Origin: Deltaproteobacteria bacterium
GTDB taxonomy: Bacteria; UBA10199; DSSB01
Direction of reading: 5' to 3'
Assembly (NCBI GenBank): GCA_021414045.1
Contig: JAIOPF010000369.1
Location: 1 to 8,172 of the forward strand
Length of the DNA stretch: 8,172 nucleotides
The position numbers and the translations under genes are program-made. Shown here one piece after another: positions 1 through 7,320 of the stretch (the stretch's first letter is position 1; each line of letters begins with the position of its first letter). The notes beneath the pieces are model-generated. The model saw only the letters and a program-made list of their open reading frames with translations, searched no databases and was not told where the DNA came from.

Positions 1-16
1 GACGTGGAAGTGGAGT

Positions 17-385
17 TTATTCCCTAAACTTGAGACCCACCTTTTTCTCCATTCGAAGTTCGACGAAGTAATCAAAGGCGATGGCCGCCCCCTTGCGGAA
101 GGGCCAGGTGAGGAAAAAGAAGCCTAGGGCGGTGGCCGCGATGAGAATTCGGCCCATCCAGAGGTTATTCGGCAAAATCCACAGCATCGCCAGGACGAAA
201 AGGCCGGTAATGAAGGCGGTGCTTATGTACATAAAAGCCCAGGTGTCGCCTTCTCGCGAAGCCAAGGGCAACCGGCAAATGGCGCAGACGTCTTGCACCT
301 GGATCCAACTTTCGAAGATTTTGCCCTGCCCACATTGTGGGCATTTCCGACTTAAACCCCTCCAAAAGATCTGTAAATTTTCCAT
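17..385 (-). CDS. DUF983 family small membrane protein
   Basis: A 122-residue protein of the DUF983 family, whose biochemical role is not known. Seen: an N-terminal zinc-ribbon-like pair of cysteine motifs, C15-P-Q-C18 and C34-A-I-C37, in the family's usual context (R-K-C-P-Q-C-G-Q-G near the start, then a second Cys pair before an L-x-x-R-E-G-D stretch). Two hydrophobic membrane segments follow, at about residues 51-71 and 79-98, then a short basic tail. The Cys4 set could bind a metal on the cytoplasmic side; that is inference. Length is normal for the family. The ATG is preceded by an A/G-rich stretch (AAAAAGG on the coding strand) that sits unusually close, about 2 bases away, so initiation may be weak or the start may lie elsewhere. 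The gene is divergent from the potassium importer across a 60-base spacer. Confidence 0.85.
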   Translation of the reverse strand: MENLQIFWRGLSRKCPQCGQGKIFESWIQVQDVCAICRLPLASREGDTWAFMYISTAFITGLFVLAMLWILPNNLWMGRILIAATALGFFFLTWPFRKGAAIAFDYFVELRMEKKVGLKFRE

Positions 386-445
386 AGCCTTTTTCCCAGG
401 TTTTGCTAGGGACGCCCATCGTGCGTGAGATCTTCATAACTCTCT

Positions 446-2266
446 ATGCTTAAAACACTCAAGAAGTTCGTCCTCGGGCCGCCGCTTGCCAGCGCCGACC
501 TGCATCATCAAAAACTCACCAAAAAGGTCGCTCTGGCGGTCTTTTCTTCCGACGCCCTGTCTTCCGTGGCCTACGCCACCGAAGAAATTTTGCTGGTTTT
601 GGTGACCGCGGGAATGACCGCGGTGCAGCTTTCGCTGCCCATCGCGATCGCCATCGGGATCTTGCTGATTATCGTCGTCAGCTCTTACAGCGAGACGATC
701 CATGCCTATCCTTCTGGTGGCGGCGCCTACATCGTCGCCAAGGAGAACCTGGGCACTTATCCTGGGCTGGTTGCGGCGGCTTCGCTGTTGACCGATTACA
801 TTTTGACCGTCTCGGTCAGTATCGCTTCGGGAATCGCGGCGGTCACGTCGGCCTTCCCGAATTTGTACCCTTATCGCGTGGTGATTTGTTTGTTCTGCAT
901 TTTGGTGATCACCTTGGCTAATCTGCGCGGACTGAAGGAATCCGGCGCTATTTTCGCCGTTCCGACCTATCTCTTTGTCTTCAGCTTTTCGGCCCTGATC
1001 ATCATCGGCTTTTATCGTTATTTCTTCGGAGATCCGGTCGCCATTCAAGAAGTGACGCATTATCCCCCGGCGTCCCATGCGCTGACCTACTTTTTGATCT
1101 TGCGGGCTTTTTCCTCGGGTTGCGCGGCCTTGACCGGAGTCGAGGCTATTTCGAACGGAGTGCCAGCCTTCAAGGCTCCGGAATCCCGCAATGCCAACAT
1201 CACCTTGGTATCGATGGGCCTCATCCTTCTCGCCATGTTCTTGGGAATCACGGAATTGGCCCGTTTCTTCCACGTCTTGCCCGTGGGCGACGAGACGGTG
1301 GTCAGCCAAATCGCGCGCCATGTTTTCGGGACCGGACCTTTCTATTATGTCATCCAAGCGGCGACGGCCATGATCTTGATCTTGGCAGCCAACACCAGCT
1401 ACGCCGACTTCCCCAGATTGGCGTCCCTACTGGCGAAGGACGGTTATATGCCGCGCCAGCTCGCCTCCTTGGGCGATCGACTGGCTTTCTCGAACGGCAT
1501 CTTGCTCTTAGGGGTGGCCTCGGGCGTCCTGATCGTCATGTTCGGCGCCAATACCCATCATTTGATCCCGCTCTATGCCGTCGGCGTCTTTACCTCGTTC
1601 AGCCTCTCCCAATCCGGAATGGTGGTGCATTGGGTCAAGCTGAAGGGGAAGGGATGGTTCCACAAGGTCATCATCAACGGCCTCGGCGCGACGGCGACTT
1701 TCGTGACCCTCTTGGTCATCGCCTCGACGAAGTTCACGCACGGGGCCTGGATGGTCATCGTCTTCATTCCGCTCGTGATCCTGTGGTTCGTCGCGGTGCA
1801 TGCGCACTACCGGGATATCGTCGACCAGCTGCATCCCAACCTGAACGACCTCTTGCCGCCCAAGTTGCATCGGGTGCTCATTCCCATCTCGGCCTTCCAT
1901 AAGGGCACCGCCAAGGCGATTAGCTATGCCCTTTCGATGTCGAGCGATGTGCGCGCGGTATACATCGCCTTGGATCCGGAGCGCGCCGCGAGGATGCCCG
2001 AGATCTGGAGCAATTGGTGCATCGACATTCCCTTGGTGATCCTCGAATCGCCCTATCGCTCGATTATCCGCCCCTTGCTGGACTACATCGACGAGCTGCA
2101 GAAGGAGGAAAAGGACCAGCTGATCACCGTGGTTCTGCCGGAATTTGTGGCGGCGAAGTGGTGGCAGCAGATCCTGCATAACCAGACCGCCTTGATGATC
2201 CGGGGCATCTTGATGTTCAAGCGAGGCGTCTCGGTGACCTCTGTCCGGCATTTCCTGGATTATTAG
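446..2266 (+). CDS. kimA: KimA-type high-affinity potassium importer (APC/KUP-like permease)
   Basis: A 606-residue inner-membrane proton-coupled potassium importer resembling Bacillus subtilis KimA (formerly YdaO), almost identical in length. Seen: an N-terminal permease core of about 12 hydrophobic segments (residues about 28-450) and a C-terminal cytosolic domain (about 473-606) with a USP-like beginning (R-V-L-I-P-I-S). Residues that I recall as lining the KimA potassium sites are present at the same numbers: D36, Y43, D117, Y118, T230, E233 and Y377. Signature blocks include S-S-D-A-L-S-S-V-A-Y, H-A-Y-P-S-G-G-G-A-Y and L-T-G-V-E-A-I-S-N. Generic annotation would probably say 'amino acid permease'; the C-terminal domain and ion-site residues argue for potassium. 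In Bacillus the gene follows a c-di-AMP riboswitch and the protein is reported to be inhibited by c-di-AMP. Here the 60-base upstream spacer is too short for that riboswitch. No strong ribosome binding site precedes the ATG. It is probably monocistronic: 99 bases separate it from the next gene. Confidence 0.92.
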   Translation: MLKTLKKFVLGPPLASADLHHQKLTKKVALAVFSSDALSSVAYATEEILLVLVTAGMTAVQLSLPIAIAIGILLIIVVSSYSETIHAYPSGGGAYIVAKENLGTYPGLVAAASLLTDYILTVSVSIASGIAAVTSAFPNLYPYRVVICLFCILVITLANLRGLKESGAIFAVPTYLFVFSFSALIIIGFYRYFFGDPVAIQEVTHYPPASHALTYFLILRAFSSGCAALTGVEAISNGVPAFKAPESRNANITLVSMGLILLAMFLGITELARFFHVLPVGDETVVSQIARHVFGTGPFYYVIQAATAMILILAANTSYADFPRLASLLAKDGYMPRQLASLGDRLAFSNGILLLGVASGVLIVMFGANTHHLIPLYAVGVFTSFSLSQSGMVVHWVKLKGKGWFHKVIINGLGATATFVTLLVIASTKFTHGAWMVIVFIPLVILWFVAVHAHYRDIVDQLHPNLNDLLPPKLHRVLIPISAFHKGTAKAISYALSMSSDVRAVYIALDPERAARMPEIWSNWCIDIPLVILESPYRSIIRPLLDYIDELQKEEKDQLITVVLPEFVAAKWWQQILHNQTALMIRGILMFKRGVSVTSVRHFLDY

Positions 2267-2328
2267 CCGTCCCCGAAAACCGGTAAAATTCACCCAGAAT
2301 TCACAAGAAGGCGACCGTTCTTTCTCCT

Positions 2329-2348
2329 CCCGCGCCGAAAATCGCGGG
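2329..2348 (+). other. GC-rich hairpin upstream of the HAD fusion gene
   Basis: A perfect 6-base inverted repeat, CCCGCG and CGCGGG, flanks an 8-base A-rich loop in the spacer between the potassium importer and the HAD gene. It ends 7 bases before the AGGAG ribosome binding site at 2356-2360. No T-run follows on either strand, so it is not a classical intrinsic terminator. It could be a 5'-leader structure affecting access to the ribosome binding site. Function is inference only. Confidence 0.35.
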
Positions 2349-2365
2349 TAATAAAAGGAGAAAGC

Positions 2366-3794
2366 ATGAAAAATTGGATGAAAGCCCTGGCGCGACGTTA
2401 CGAGGAAACCCGCCGCCAAAACCCCAGGCAAAAATTGTTGGTGATTTTCGACATCGACGGCACCATCCTCGATATGCGGTACATGATGCTCTATGTGCTG
2501 CAACTCTTCGATCGCGAGCACGGTACCCGGTATTTCGAGAATCTGGACGTCGAGGAATTGAACATCCACGAAAACCAGCTCGAGACCTTTCTGGTCGCCC
2601 GGGGTCTCTCCGACGAGGCTCGCGAAACCCTGATGAAATGGTATGAAAAGAACCGCTGGGCTCCCAGCGCGGTGATGCAGTCGCATCGGCCTTTCCGCGG
2701 CGTGTTGGAAGTCATTCGGTGGTTCCAGATCCAACCCGAGACCTACGTGGCCTTGAACACCGGCCGCCCGGAATTCCTGCGTGCCGACACCTTGCGATCG
2801 CTCAACGCCTTGGCAGGCGAGTTTCGCGTCGATTTCAAGAGCGAACTCTTGTTCATGAACCCCTCGAATTGGGAGCACGACATCGTGCTCTCGAAGGTCG
2901 CGGGCATTCGGCATTTCGAGAGCGAGGGGTTCAAGGTGGTGGCCTTCATCGACAACGAGCCAGCGAATCTAAAGGCCGTCGCCGATGCCGATCCGGAGCA
3001 GAATATTCTTTTGTTGCACGCCGACACACTGTTCGAATCTCACCCCCGCCACGTCCCCGCGCATTCGGTAAGCGGGAAGGACTATGACTTGGTTTCCTTG
3101 ATCGGCGAAGAGAGCCTGCCCAAGCACGTGCAATTCGTTTGGCAGGGGGTCAACGATATTCCCAACTTAAGACAGTTCCTCGCCAGCAATATCACCTGGG
3201 GCGAAATGGATTTGCGGATGGACCCGGAAGGCCGGGACTTGATCTTGCGGCACGACGATTTTTACGAGTTTCCGCACGGAGAAGACGAAAGTCTTTCGTA
3301 TTTCGAGCCTTTCCTGGCCTCATTCGAAAAGGGAGGGAAATCACTGCAGATCGATTTTAAGGAGGGGGGGCCTTGCGTGGACCGCGCCATCGATCTGCTG
3401 GAGAAGGTGGCCATCCCGGAAGAGCGGCTTTGCTTCAAGGGTAACCTGCATCACCTGGAAGAACGGGGGATTCGCCTTTTATCGGCGGCCTTCGCCCGAG
3501 CAGGCGAAGAAGTTCTTGGACCGCTTGGCCGGTTGGGGCGTGAATCGCTTCGGCTTGAGCTGGGACCTGGGGAAAAAGCCCGGAATCCAAGAGCAGATCC
3601 AAGCTTGGGGATTTCGCGTCGCCATCGAGGGAGTCCCGGACCTGGAAGCCTTCCTGCAAGCGACTTTATCCTTGCCCGATGCCATCGCCTCGGATTTCAA
3701 CTTTCCTCAGTGGTGCTATTATGGCCGCGGGGCGGGGGTGGGGCGGAGTTATCGGTATGAATTCACCAAACCAGATCCGTCTTATATTTCTTGA
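2366..3794 (+). CDS. HAD-family hydrolase fused to a menorin/FAM151-like phosphodiesterase domain, frameshifted
   Basis: The ATG follows AGGAG at 2356-2360 with a 5-base spacer. N-terminal HAD phosphatase-like domain (about residues 24-220): motif I D29-I-D31-G-T, motif II T132-G-R, lysine K177 and a motif IV variant D196-N-E, where many HAD enzymes have a second acidic residue. The C-terminal part (from about 255) resembles the menorin/FAM151 (DUF2181) branch of GDPD-like TIM barrels: W-G-E280-M-D282, R-H296-D, a D330-F-K step and F-K-G-N360. The first His of classical GDPD enzymes (H-R-G) is not seen. The reading frame breaks near 3495. Unshifted, it runs to 3760 with an R/G/P-rich tail typical of out-of-frame sequence. 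Moving +1 (one surplus base near 3494-3500) restores a barrel-like continuation with S-W-D-L and I-A-S-D-F-N-F to a stop at 3792-3794, giving about 475 aa. Substrate unknown; a phosphate ester or phosphodiester is plausible. The fusion assignment rests on motif reading only. Confidence 0.7.
3490..3505 (+). other. Probable +1 frameshift site in the HAD fusion gene
   Basis: Reading from 2366, the sequence stays protein-like through L-L-S-A-A-F, then becomes low-complexity. The frame one base later reads E-Q-A-K-K-F-L-D-R-L-A immediately afterwards and remains plausible to 3794. Removing one base from the TTCGCCCGAG segment joins them as A-A-F-(A/P)-E-Q-A-K-K-F. The short C3 run is a weak slippage site. 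The break could be an assembly indel, a real mutation or, less likely, recoding. Confidence 0.65.
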
Positions 3795-4149
3795 ATGTCT
3801 TGTCCGGCGAGATCAGGGGCAAACCTTCGGTTTTCGATTGGGCGACCAGTATCCTGTCGAAGGGGTCCCTGTGATGATCGGGAAGTTGAGTGACAGCCAG
3901 GCTGTGCTTGTGGCTGATCGGCAAAGGGATCAATCCCATCTCGAAGATGATATTGGGCAGCCAGAGGTGAGGGCGTTCTTTTAATTGAAGTTTGCCCAGC
4001 GAGTATTTGATAGCAATTTCCCAGGTCGAGGCGGCGCTCAGGACCAATTCGTGGCCTTCCTCCAAAATGTGTCGAGATTTTTTCGAGAGCTTGTTTTCTT
4101 CTCCAAATATCATCCAAAGAAAGACCGAGGTATCGAGCAGGTATTTCAT
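3763..4149 (-). CDS. vapC: VapC-type PIN-domain toxin ribonuclease
   Basis: A 128-residue PIN-domain endoribonuclease, the toxin of a type II toxin-antitoxin module, normal in length for the family. Seen: the acidic metal-binding set D6 (L-L-D-T-S), E44 (T-W-E-I-A-I-K), D95 and D98 in H-R-D-P-F-D-R, and D116 near the C terminus. The W-E-I-A-I-K and H-R-D-P-F-D-R blocks mark the VapC subgroup usually paired with Phd/YefM-type antitoxins. Members typically cleave tRNA or rRNA; the target here cannot be read from sequence. The ATG overlaps the antitoxin's stop codon by 4 bases (ATGA), so translation is probably coupled, as expected for an antitoxin-first operon. All catalytic residues are present and the frame is intact, so the toxin is likely active. 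Its 3' end converges on the HAD fusion gene and overlaps that gene's repaired end by 32 bases. Confidence 0.92.
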   Translation of the reverse strand: MKYLLDTSVFLWMIFGEENKLSKKSRHILEEGHELVLSAASTWEIAIKYSLGKLQLKERPHLWLPNIIFEMGLIPLPISHKHSLAVTQLPDHHRDPFDRILVAQSKTEGLPLISPDKTFKKYKTDLVW

Positions 4150-4385
4150 AGGCCGAGACCCGGCAAATCTTCTTCGGTGAGATCTTCGAAGAACTCGGGG
4201 AGTACCTCGCCGAAACCTTTCGCCAAACCTAGGGGCGTTTTCTTGGAGCCGTATCCTTTGGGAAGCGGGGTGATGAGGGCGATGGGTTTATTGTCTTTGC
4301 ATAGGACAATGGTCTCGCCTTCCTGCACTTTAGCCAGGTATTTGGAAAGATGAGTTTTCGCCTCGTGGATGTTTAGATTAGTCAT
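4146..4385 (-). CDS. Phd/YefM-family antitoxin
   Basis: A 79-residue antitoxin that would neutralise the adjacent VapC toxin and, with it, repress the operon. Seen: an N-terminal Phd/YefM fold (about residues 1-55) with the family pattern N-I-H-E-A-K-T-H-L-S, then G-E-T-I-V-L-C and K-P-I-A-L-I-T-P. The acidic tail with F-F-E-D-L-T-E-E-D-L (about 65-75) is the likely toxin-binding, protease-sensitive part. It is the first gene of a two-gene minus-strand operon and overlaps the toxin start by 4 bases. No clear Shine-Dalgarno precedes the ATG. A perfect palindrome 6 bases upstream (4391-4407) is the likely operator. Family and pairing are well supported; the operator role is inference from Phd/YefM autoregulation. 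Confidence 0.9.
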   Translation of the reverse strand: MTNLNIHEAKTHLSKYLAKVQEGETIVLCKDNKPIALITPLPKGYGSKKTPLGLAKGFGEVLPEFFEDLTEEDLPGLGL

Positions 4386-4390
4386 TTGAG

Positions 4391-4420
4391 TAAACTAACC
4401 TAGTTTAATTTGGCAATCAA
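4391..4420 (-). promoter_or_regulatory. Operator palindrome and candidate promoter of the toxin-antitoxin operon
   Basis: TAAACTA-ACC-TAGTTTA (4391-4407) is a perfect 7-3-7 inverted repeat just upstream of the antitoxin start, where Phd/YefM antitoxins bind to repress their own operon. On the minus strand, TTGATT (complement of 4415-4420) lies 17 bases before TAGTTT, so the palindrome would overlap a weak -10 element. The palindrome is seen directly; the promoter is a low-confidence reading. Confidence 0.5.
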
Positions 4421-4431
4421 GGACATTCCTG

Positions 4432-4459
4432 TTGACCGGTCTCATCAAAATATCATAAG
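4432..4459 (+). promoter_or_regulatory. Candidate promoter of the surface-protein gene
   Basis: TTGACC (4432-4437) resembles a -35 box. CATAAG (4454-4459), 16 bases later, is a weak -10; an overlapping TATCAT (4451-4456) matches the -10 consensus better but is only 13 bases away. The site lies between the toxin-antitoxin operator and the GTG at 4529. A short stem (CTCAC at 4481-4485 with GTGAG at 4493-4497) follows in the presumed leader. Weak evidence. Confidence 0.25.
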
Positions 4460-4518
4460 CCCAAACACCGTTGTTTTCCGCTCACGCCGGGTGTGAGGGG
4501 CCGTATCCGTTCATTCAT

Positions 4519-4523
4519 GGAGG
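4519..4523 (+). promoter_or_regulatory. Ribosome binding site that fixes the GTG start at 4529
   Basis: GGAGG lies 5 bases before GTG at 4529, an ideal spacing. In-frame ATGs at 4493 and 4517 lack such a site, and the one at 4517 overlaps it. Starting at the GTG gives a compact basic-plus-hydrophobic signal peptide, which supports the choice. Confidence 0.7.
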
Positions 4524-4528
4524 TCCTC

Positions 4529-7275
4529 GTGTCCCGGCGTTCTATTTTTCCTCGAATCCTCGTCGCTTTATTTTTTGCCCTCAGTCTGAACCATTGCAGT
4601 TCTGGAAACACGACCGCCAACCCAGTTCTCGGCAAGGTTCCGGGGTCTTGGGCGAAATACCTTTCCGTAGGATCCATTGGCGCGACTTTGGATGTCTATG
4701 GGAGCGACGGGCAATCCCACCTTCACCAAGATCTGGTCTCGATCAGGAACAGGGGACCATTACTTCCCCCCAGTTTAAACTGCCGATTGGGGATACTTAT
4801 CGTTTCGTCATTATTTTTAGTTACGGTTTTGCCGGGGGCGAGGCCGTCCCTTATGCCTTCGCGGATTTCAATTGGCTGGTCGACGAGTTCAGCGAGGCGG
4901 TTAGTTTTTCGGAGAATGACATCCGCTATCAATACGATGCCCAGGATCCTTCGATTTCCGCCTCTTTGTCCGAAGGGAAAATTCCCAATCTGGATTTGGA
5001 CAACGATGGTTGGAGCAATTGGGAAGAATTGCGCGACAAGGTGAGCCCTAGGGACGCGAACAGCGTTCCTATCGTTCCTTCCGTGGAAGTGCATGGACAA
5101 CAAGATGGAAACTCGTCTTCCGCGACGATTGTCGTCACCGCTCGGGACAACGCGCATGTCGAGGATCTTCGCTTGGTGGACCCGCTTTGCGGCGTCACGG
5201 TGATCAGCGACACTTTGGCGAATAACGTCGATGGTTCGGTGACCCGGACCTTGACCCTACGCCTCGACTTGTTGAGCGTCAGCAAGAATCCGAGATCCTT
5301 GCAAGGCTTGGCGGATGACGGAGTCACCCCGGCGCAAAATGTGAATCAAACGCTGAACTTCACGATCAGCGGAAATGCCTCCCAGCCCTATTTTGTCTTC
5401 ACCGAGCCCGAAGAAAATGCGGAAATCGAAGGAGAAACGGTGTTCCACGGCATTGCCTGCAGCCGGGATGAAATCAATATTCCTTCGGCAAAATTCCTCA
5501 ATCAGGAAGTAAACTCGGCGGGGTGGACTGGCCAAAAAAATATCCAGACAGGGGATTACGAATTGCAAAGCGATTTGGTCAATACGGTGCTGTTGCCGGA
5601 CGGACCTAATTCTTTCAAGGTCGAGGTGAGCGATGCCAACAATAAGGTGGGGCAGGGCGCTAGGACCTACCGGGTCGTGAACGACAACGAGATCAAGATC
5701 GTCTCTCCCGTCGGACGACGGTGGGTGTTCGGTAACGAGCAGATCGCGGCGACGGTGAAGAATTTGTCCGACAGCAATCTTGTCGTGATCGAGGGGGATT
5801 CAAGTTTTAGCCTGACCTCGAGCACCGCCGGCGGAGCGGTGGGTCGCTTGGGAGTTGGTAACTTGCCCGAGGGGACGGTTGTCCCCCTGACCTTCAGGGC
5901 GGTGCGTTCGGACGGGTCCGAAATCACGAGGAAAGTTGATTTTACGGTGAGGAATAAGCCTCAAATCGTTCTTTTTCAACCGGAGGCGTCGAAGCCGTTC
6001 CGTAACTGGAGTACTAATTTGAATTATCGGGTCTTGAACGTCGATCCGAATCAGCTCTCAATTGGAGGGCAGCCTACTGCCGAAGCAGGGCAACGGCAGT
6101 GCTCCGAGGATACGGCGGCTAAGGGAATTACGGTTTGCAGCGGTACCTTTCCGATCAAGGTGACCGGCAATCAGACCTACACATTGAATTCCTTCCGGGG
6201 CGTCACCTCCGGAGAAACCTGCGCTAACTGCTCGGCGAGCCAAGATTATACGATGACCCCCGCCGGGAATCTGCCGAACGATATTCCGGAGATCAACGCT
6301 GCCATCGCGGTGGATGATGAGCCGGAGAGCCCGGAGAGGATTGCGTTTCCCTCAGAGAGTCCTGCTAAGGCTTACCGTTTAACGATTCGGGATATCCGGC
6401 ACGATACAGAAATATTTTCAACGGAAGCGAATAGCGGTCAGATTGTGACTTTGACAGGTTTGGAGGCGAGGACGGACTATCACGCTAGCATTCAGGTGAT
6501 GGATGGCCCTGGGGGGAATTTGGAACAGGAGATGTTTAAGGATTTTACTACCGGGGATCTGGGGTTGGTGGGGTGGTGGAGGTTTAAGGATGTAGTATTA
6601 GGAAAAGACAGCAGTGGAAAAAATAACCATGGCACCGCAGTGGGTGCGACAAAGTACCAAAGCGGCGAGGAATCTGCATTGGCTTTCAATGAGTTTGGCA
6701 ACCGAATGGATGCCCCGATAAATGGATTTTCCTCAAATCAGGGTACGCTTACATTTTGGTTTATTCCCGAATTTGACCTTTTTAGCGTTATTGGAAATGG
6801 AGCAAATGCCGACATTGTATCCTTATTGAACATTGGAGGTTGGAATATAAATTCGTTAAGGGTGATTTACTCGAATAGTTCTGCATACTGCCCCACATCT
6901 GATTACGACCATTCCCTGTGTCTTGGTGTTCACGGGGCACCGGTTCCTGAACCCATTTCAAATATAGGGCAGAAATTTTTGCCATCAGGCGAAAGTTGGA
7001 ATTTTGGAGCAGTCACATGGAATCAAGGCACTAATCAAATTTCTCTATATAACAGTATAACAAATACTACGGTGACCTATCCGGTGAATTTTGCTTTTTC
7101 CTTTGCGAATAATAAAATTAGCTTTGGATATTCAGGGGTTACCTCAGATGGATGGCCCGCCTTTGCATTTTGGTACAAGGGGCTATTAAGAGATGTTCAG
7201 GGCTATAACCGCACTCTATTTGAAGGTGAAATTAAAGATATCTGCAACAATTTGATTATGGGTCAGTGTCCTTAA
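4529..7275 (+). CDS. Large exported, probably lipid-anchored, multidomain surface protein with C-terminal LamG domain, frameshifted
   Basis: About 915 residues after repair of one missing base near 4740; function unknown. From the GTG: basic start (M-S-R-R), hydrophobic core (about 8-20), then L-N-H-C23. Leu at -3 fits a lipobox but Asn/His at -2/-1 are atypical, so lipid anchoring is probable rather than certain. An EF-hand/thrombospondin-3-like calcium loop, D-L-D-N-D-G-W-S-N-W-E-E, lies at about 156-167. Beta-rich, Ig-like or cadherin-like segments follow (about 180-600), with a cysteine cluster at C525, C565 and C568 suggesting disulfides outside the cytoplasm. An FnIII-like segment (about 600-675, with L-T-G-L-E-A-R-T-D-Y) leads into a LamG/concanavalin-like lectin domain (about 679-905: L-V-G-W-W-R-F, D-S-S-G-K-N-N-H-G, and L-L-R-D-V-Q-G-Y-N-R-T-L near the end). 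LamG domains usually bind glycans or proteins, so adhesion is a fair guess. The last ~700 bases are distinctly AT-richer than the rest. Confidence 0.75.
4733..4772 (+). other. Probable -1 frameshift zone in the surface-protein gene
   Basis: The signal-peptide frame reads sensibly through H-Q-D-L-V-S (ending 4741), then turns into out-of-frame-looking sequence with a stop at 5044. The other frame becomes sensible from D-Q-E-Q-G-T-I-T (4741 on) and is open to 7275. One base missing at about 4740 would join them as V-S-D-Q-E-Q-G. A C6 run at 4766-4771 is an alternative indel position. Neither is a standard slippery heptamer, since the C6 run is preceded by T. Confidence 0.65.
6590..7275 (+). other. 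AT-rich segment encoding the LamG domain
   Basis: By hand count, bases 7021-7080 have 18/60 G+C (30%) and 6841-6900 have 23/60 (38%), against 34/60 (57%) for 5221-5280 in the same gene. The change begins close to the start of the LamG domain and continues into the following spacer. This fits acquisition of the domain by recombination, or relaxed codon choice at the 3' end. Confidence 0.6.
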
Positions 7276-7303
7276 TGTTTCAGTAAGTACATGAAATTTA
7301 AAC

Positions 7304-7320
7304 TGTTGTTTTACGCAACA
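7304..7320 (+). other. Short inverted repeat after the surface-protein gene
   Basis: TGTTG and CAACA flank a 7-base loop about 30 bases after the stop at 7275. The stem is weak and AT-rich and is followed by AAATTT rather than a T-run, so an intrinsic terminator is not supported. Apart from this and the ribosome binding site at 7421, I see nothing in the 7276-7431 spacer. Confidence 0.2.

Noticed and set aside
386..445. A c-di-AMP (ydaO-type) riboswitch before the potassium importer
   Set aside because: The spacer is only 60 bases, far shorter than this riboswitch class, and shows no matching structure.
434..1357. A 307-codon minus-strand open frame opposite the potassium importer
   Set aside because: It is antisense to conserved transporter sequence, with a very hydrophilic composition and no recognisable motif.
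1120..1902. A 260-codon plus-strand open frame inside the potassium importer
   Set aside because: It lies in an alternate frame of a conserved gene and is rich in R/G/H/P; an out-of-frame artefact.
1508..2914. A 468-codon open frame on the minus strand across the potassium importer and HAD gene
   Set aside because: It spans two well-supported plus-strand genes and their spacer. Its product is H/Q/G/R/D-rich with no domain or start signal, typical of an antisense shadow in GC-rich DNA.
4471..4740. The upstream part of the long open frame that begins with an ATG at 4471
   Set aside because: The other frame here has a ribosome binding site, signal peptide and protein-like sequence. The 4471 start gives no export signal and an odd composition, so it is probably read only because of the frame break.
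4733..4772. Programmed -1 ribosomal frameshifting in the surface-protein gene
   Set aside because: There is no X-XXY-YYZ heptamer where the frames join. The nearby C6 run is preceded by T, so the slipped tRNA would mismatch.
6322..6338. A tandem CCGGAGAG repeat in the FnIII-like region
   Set aside because: There are only two copies in coding sequence, explained by the residues E-P-E-S-P-E; no sign of a functional repeat.
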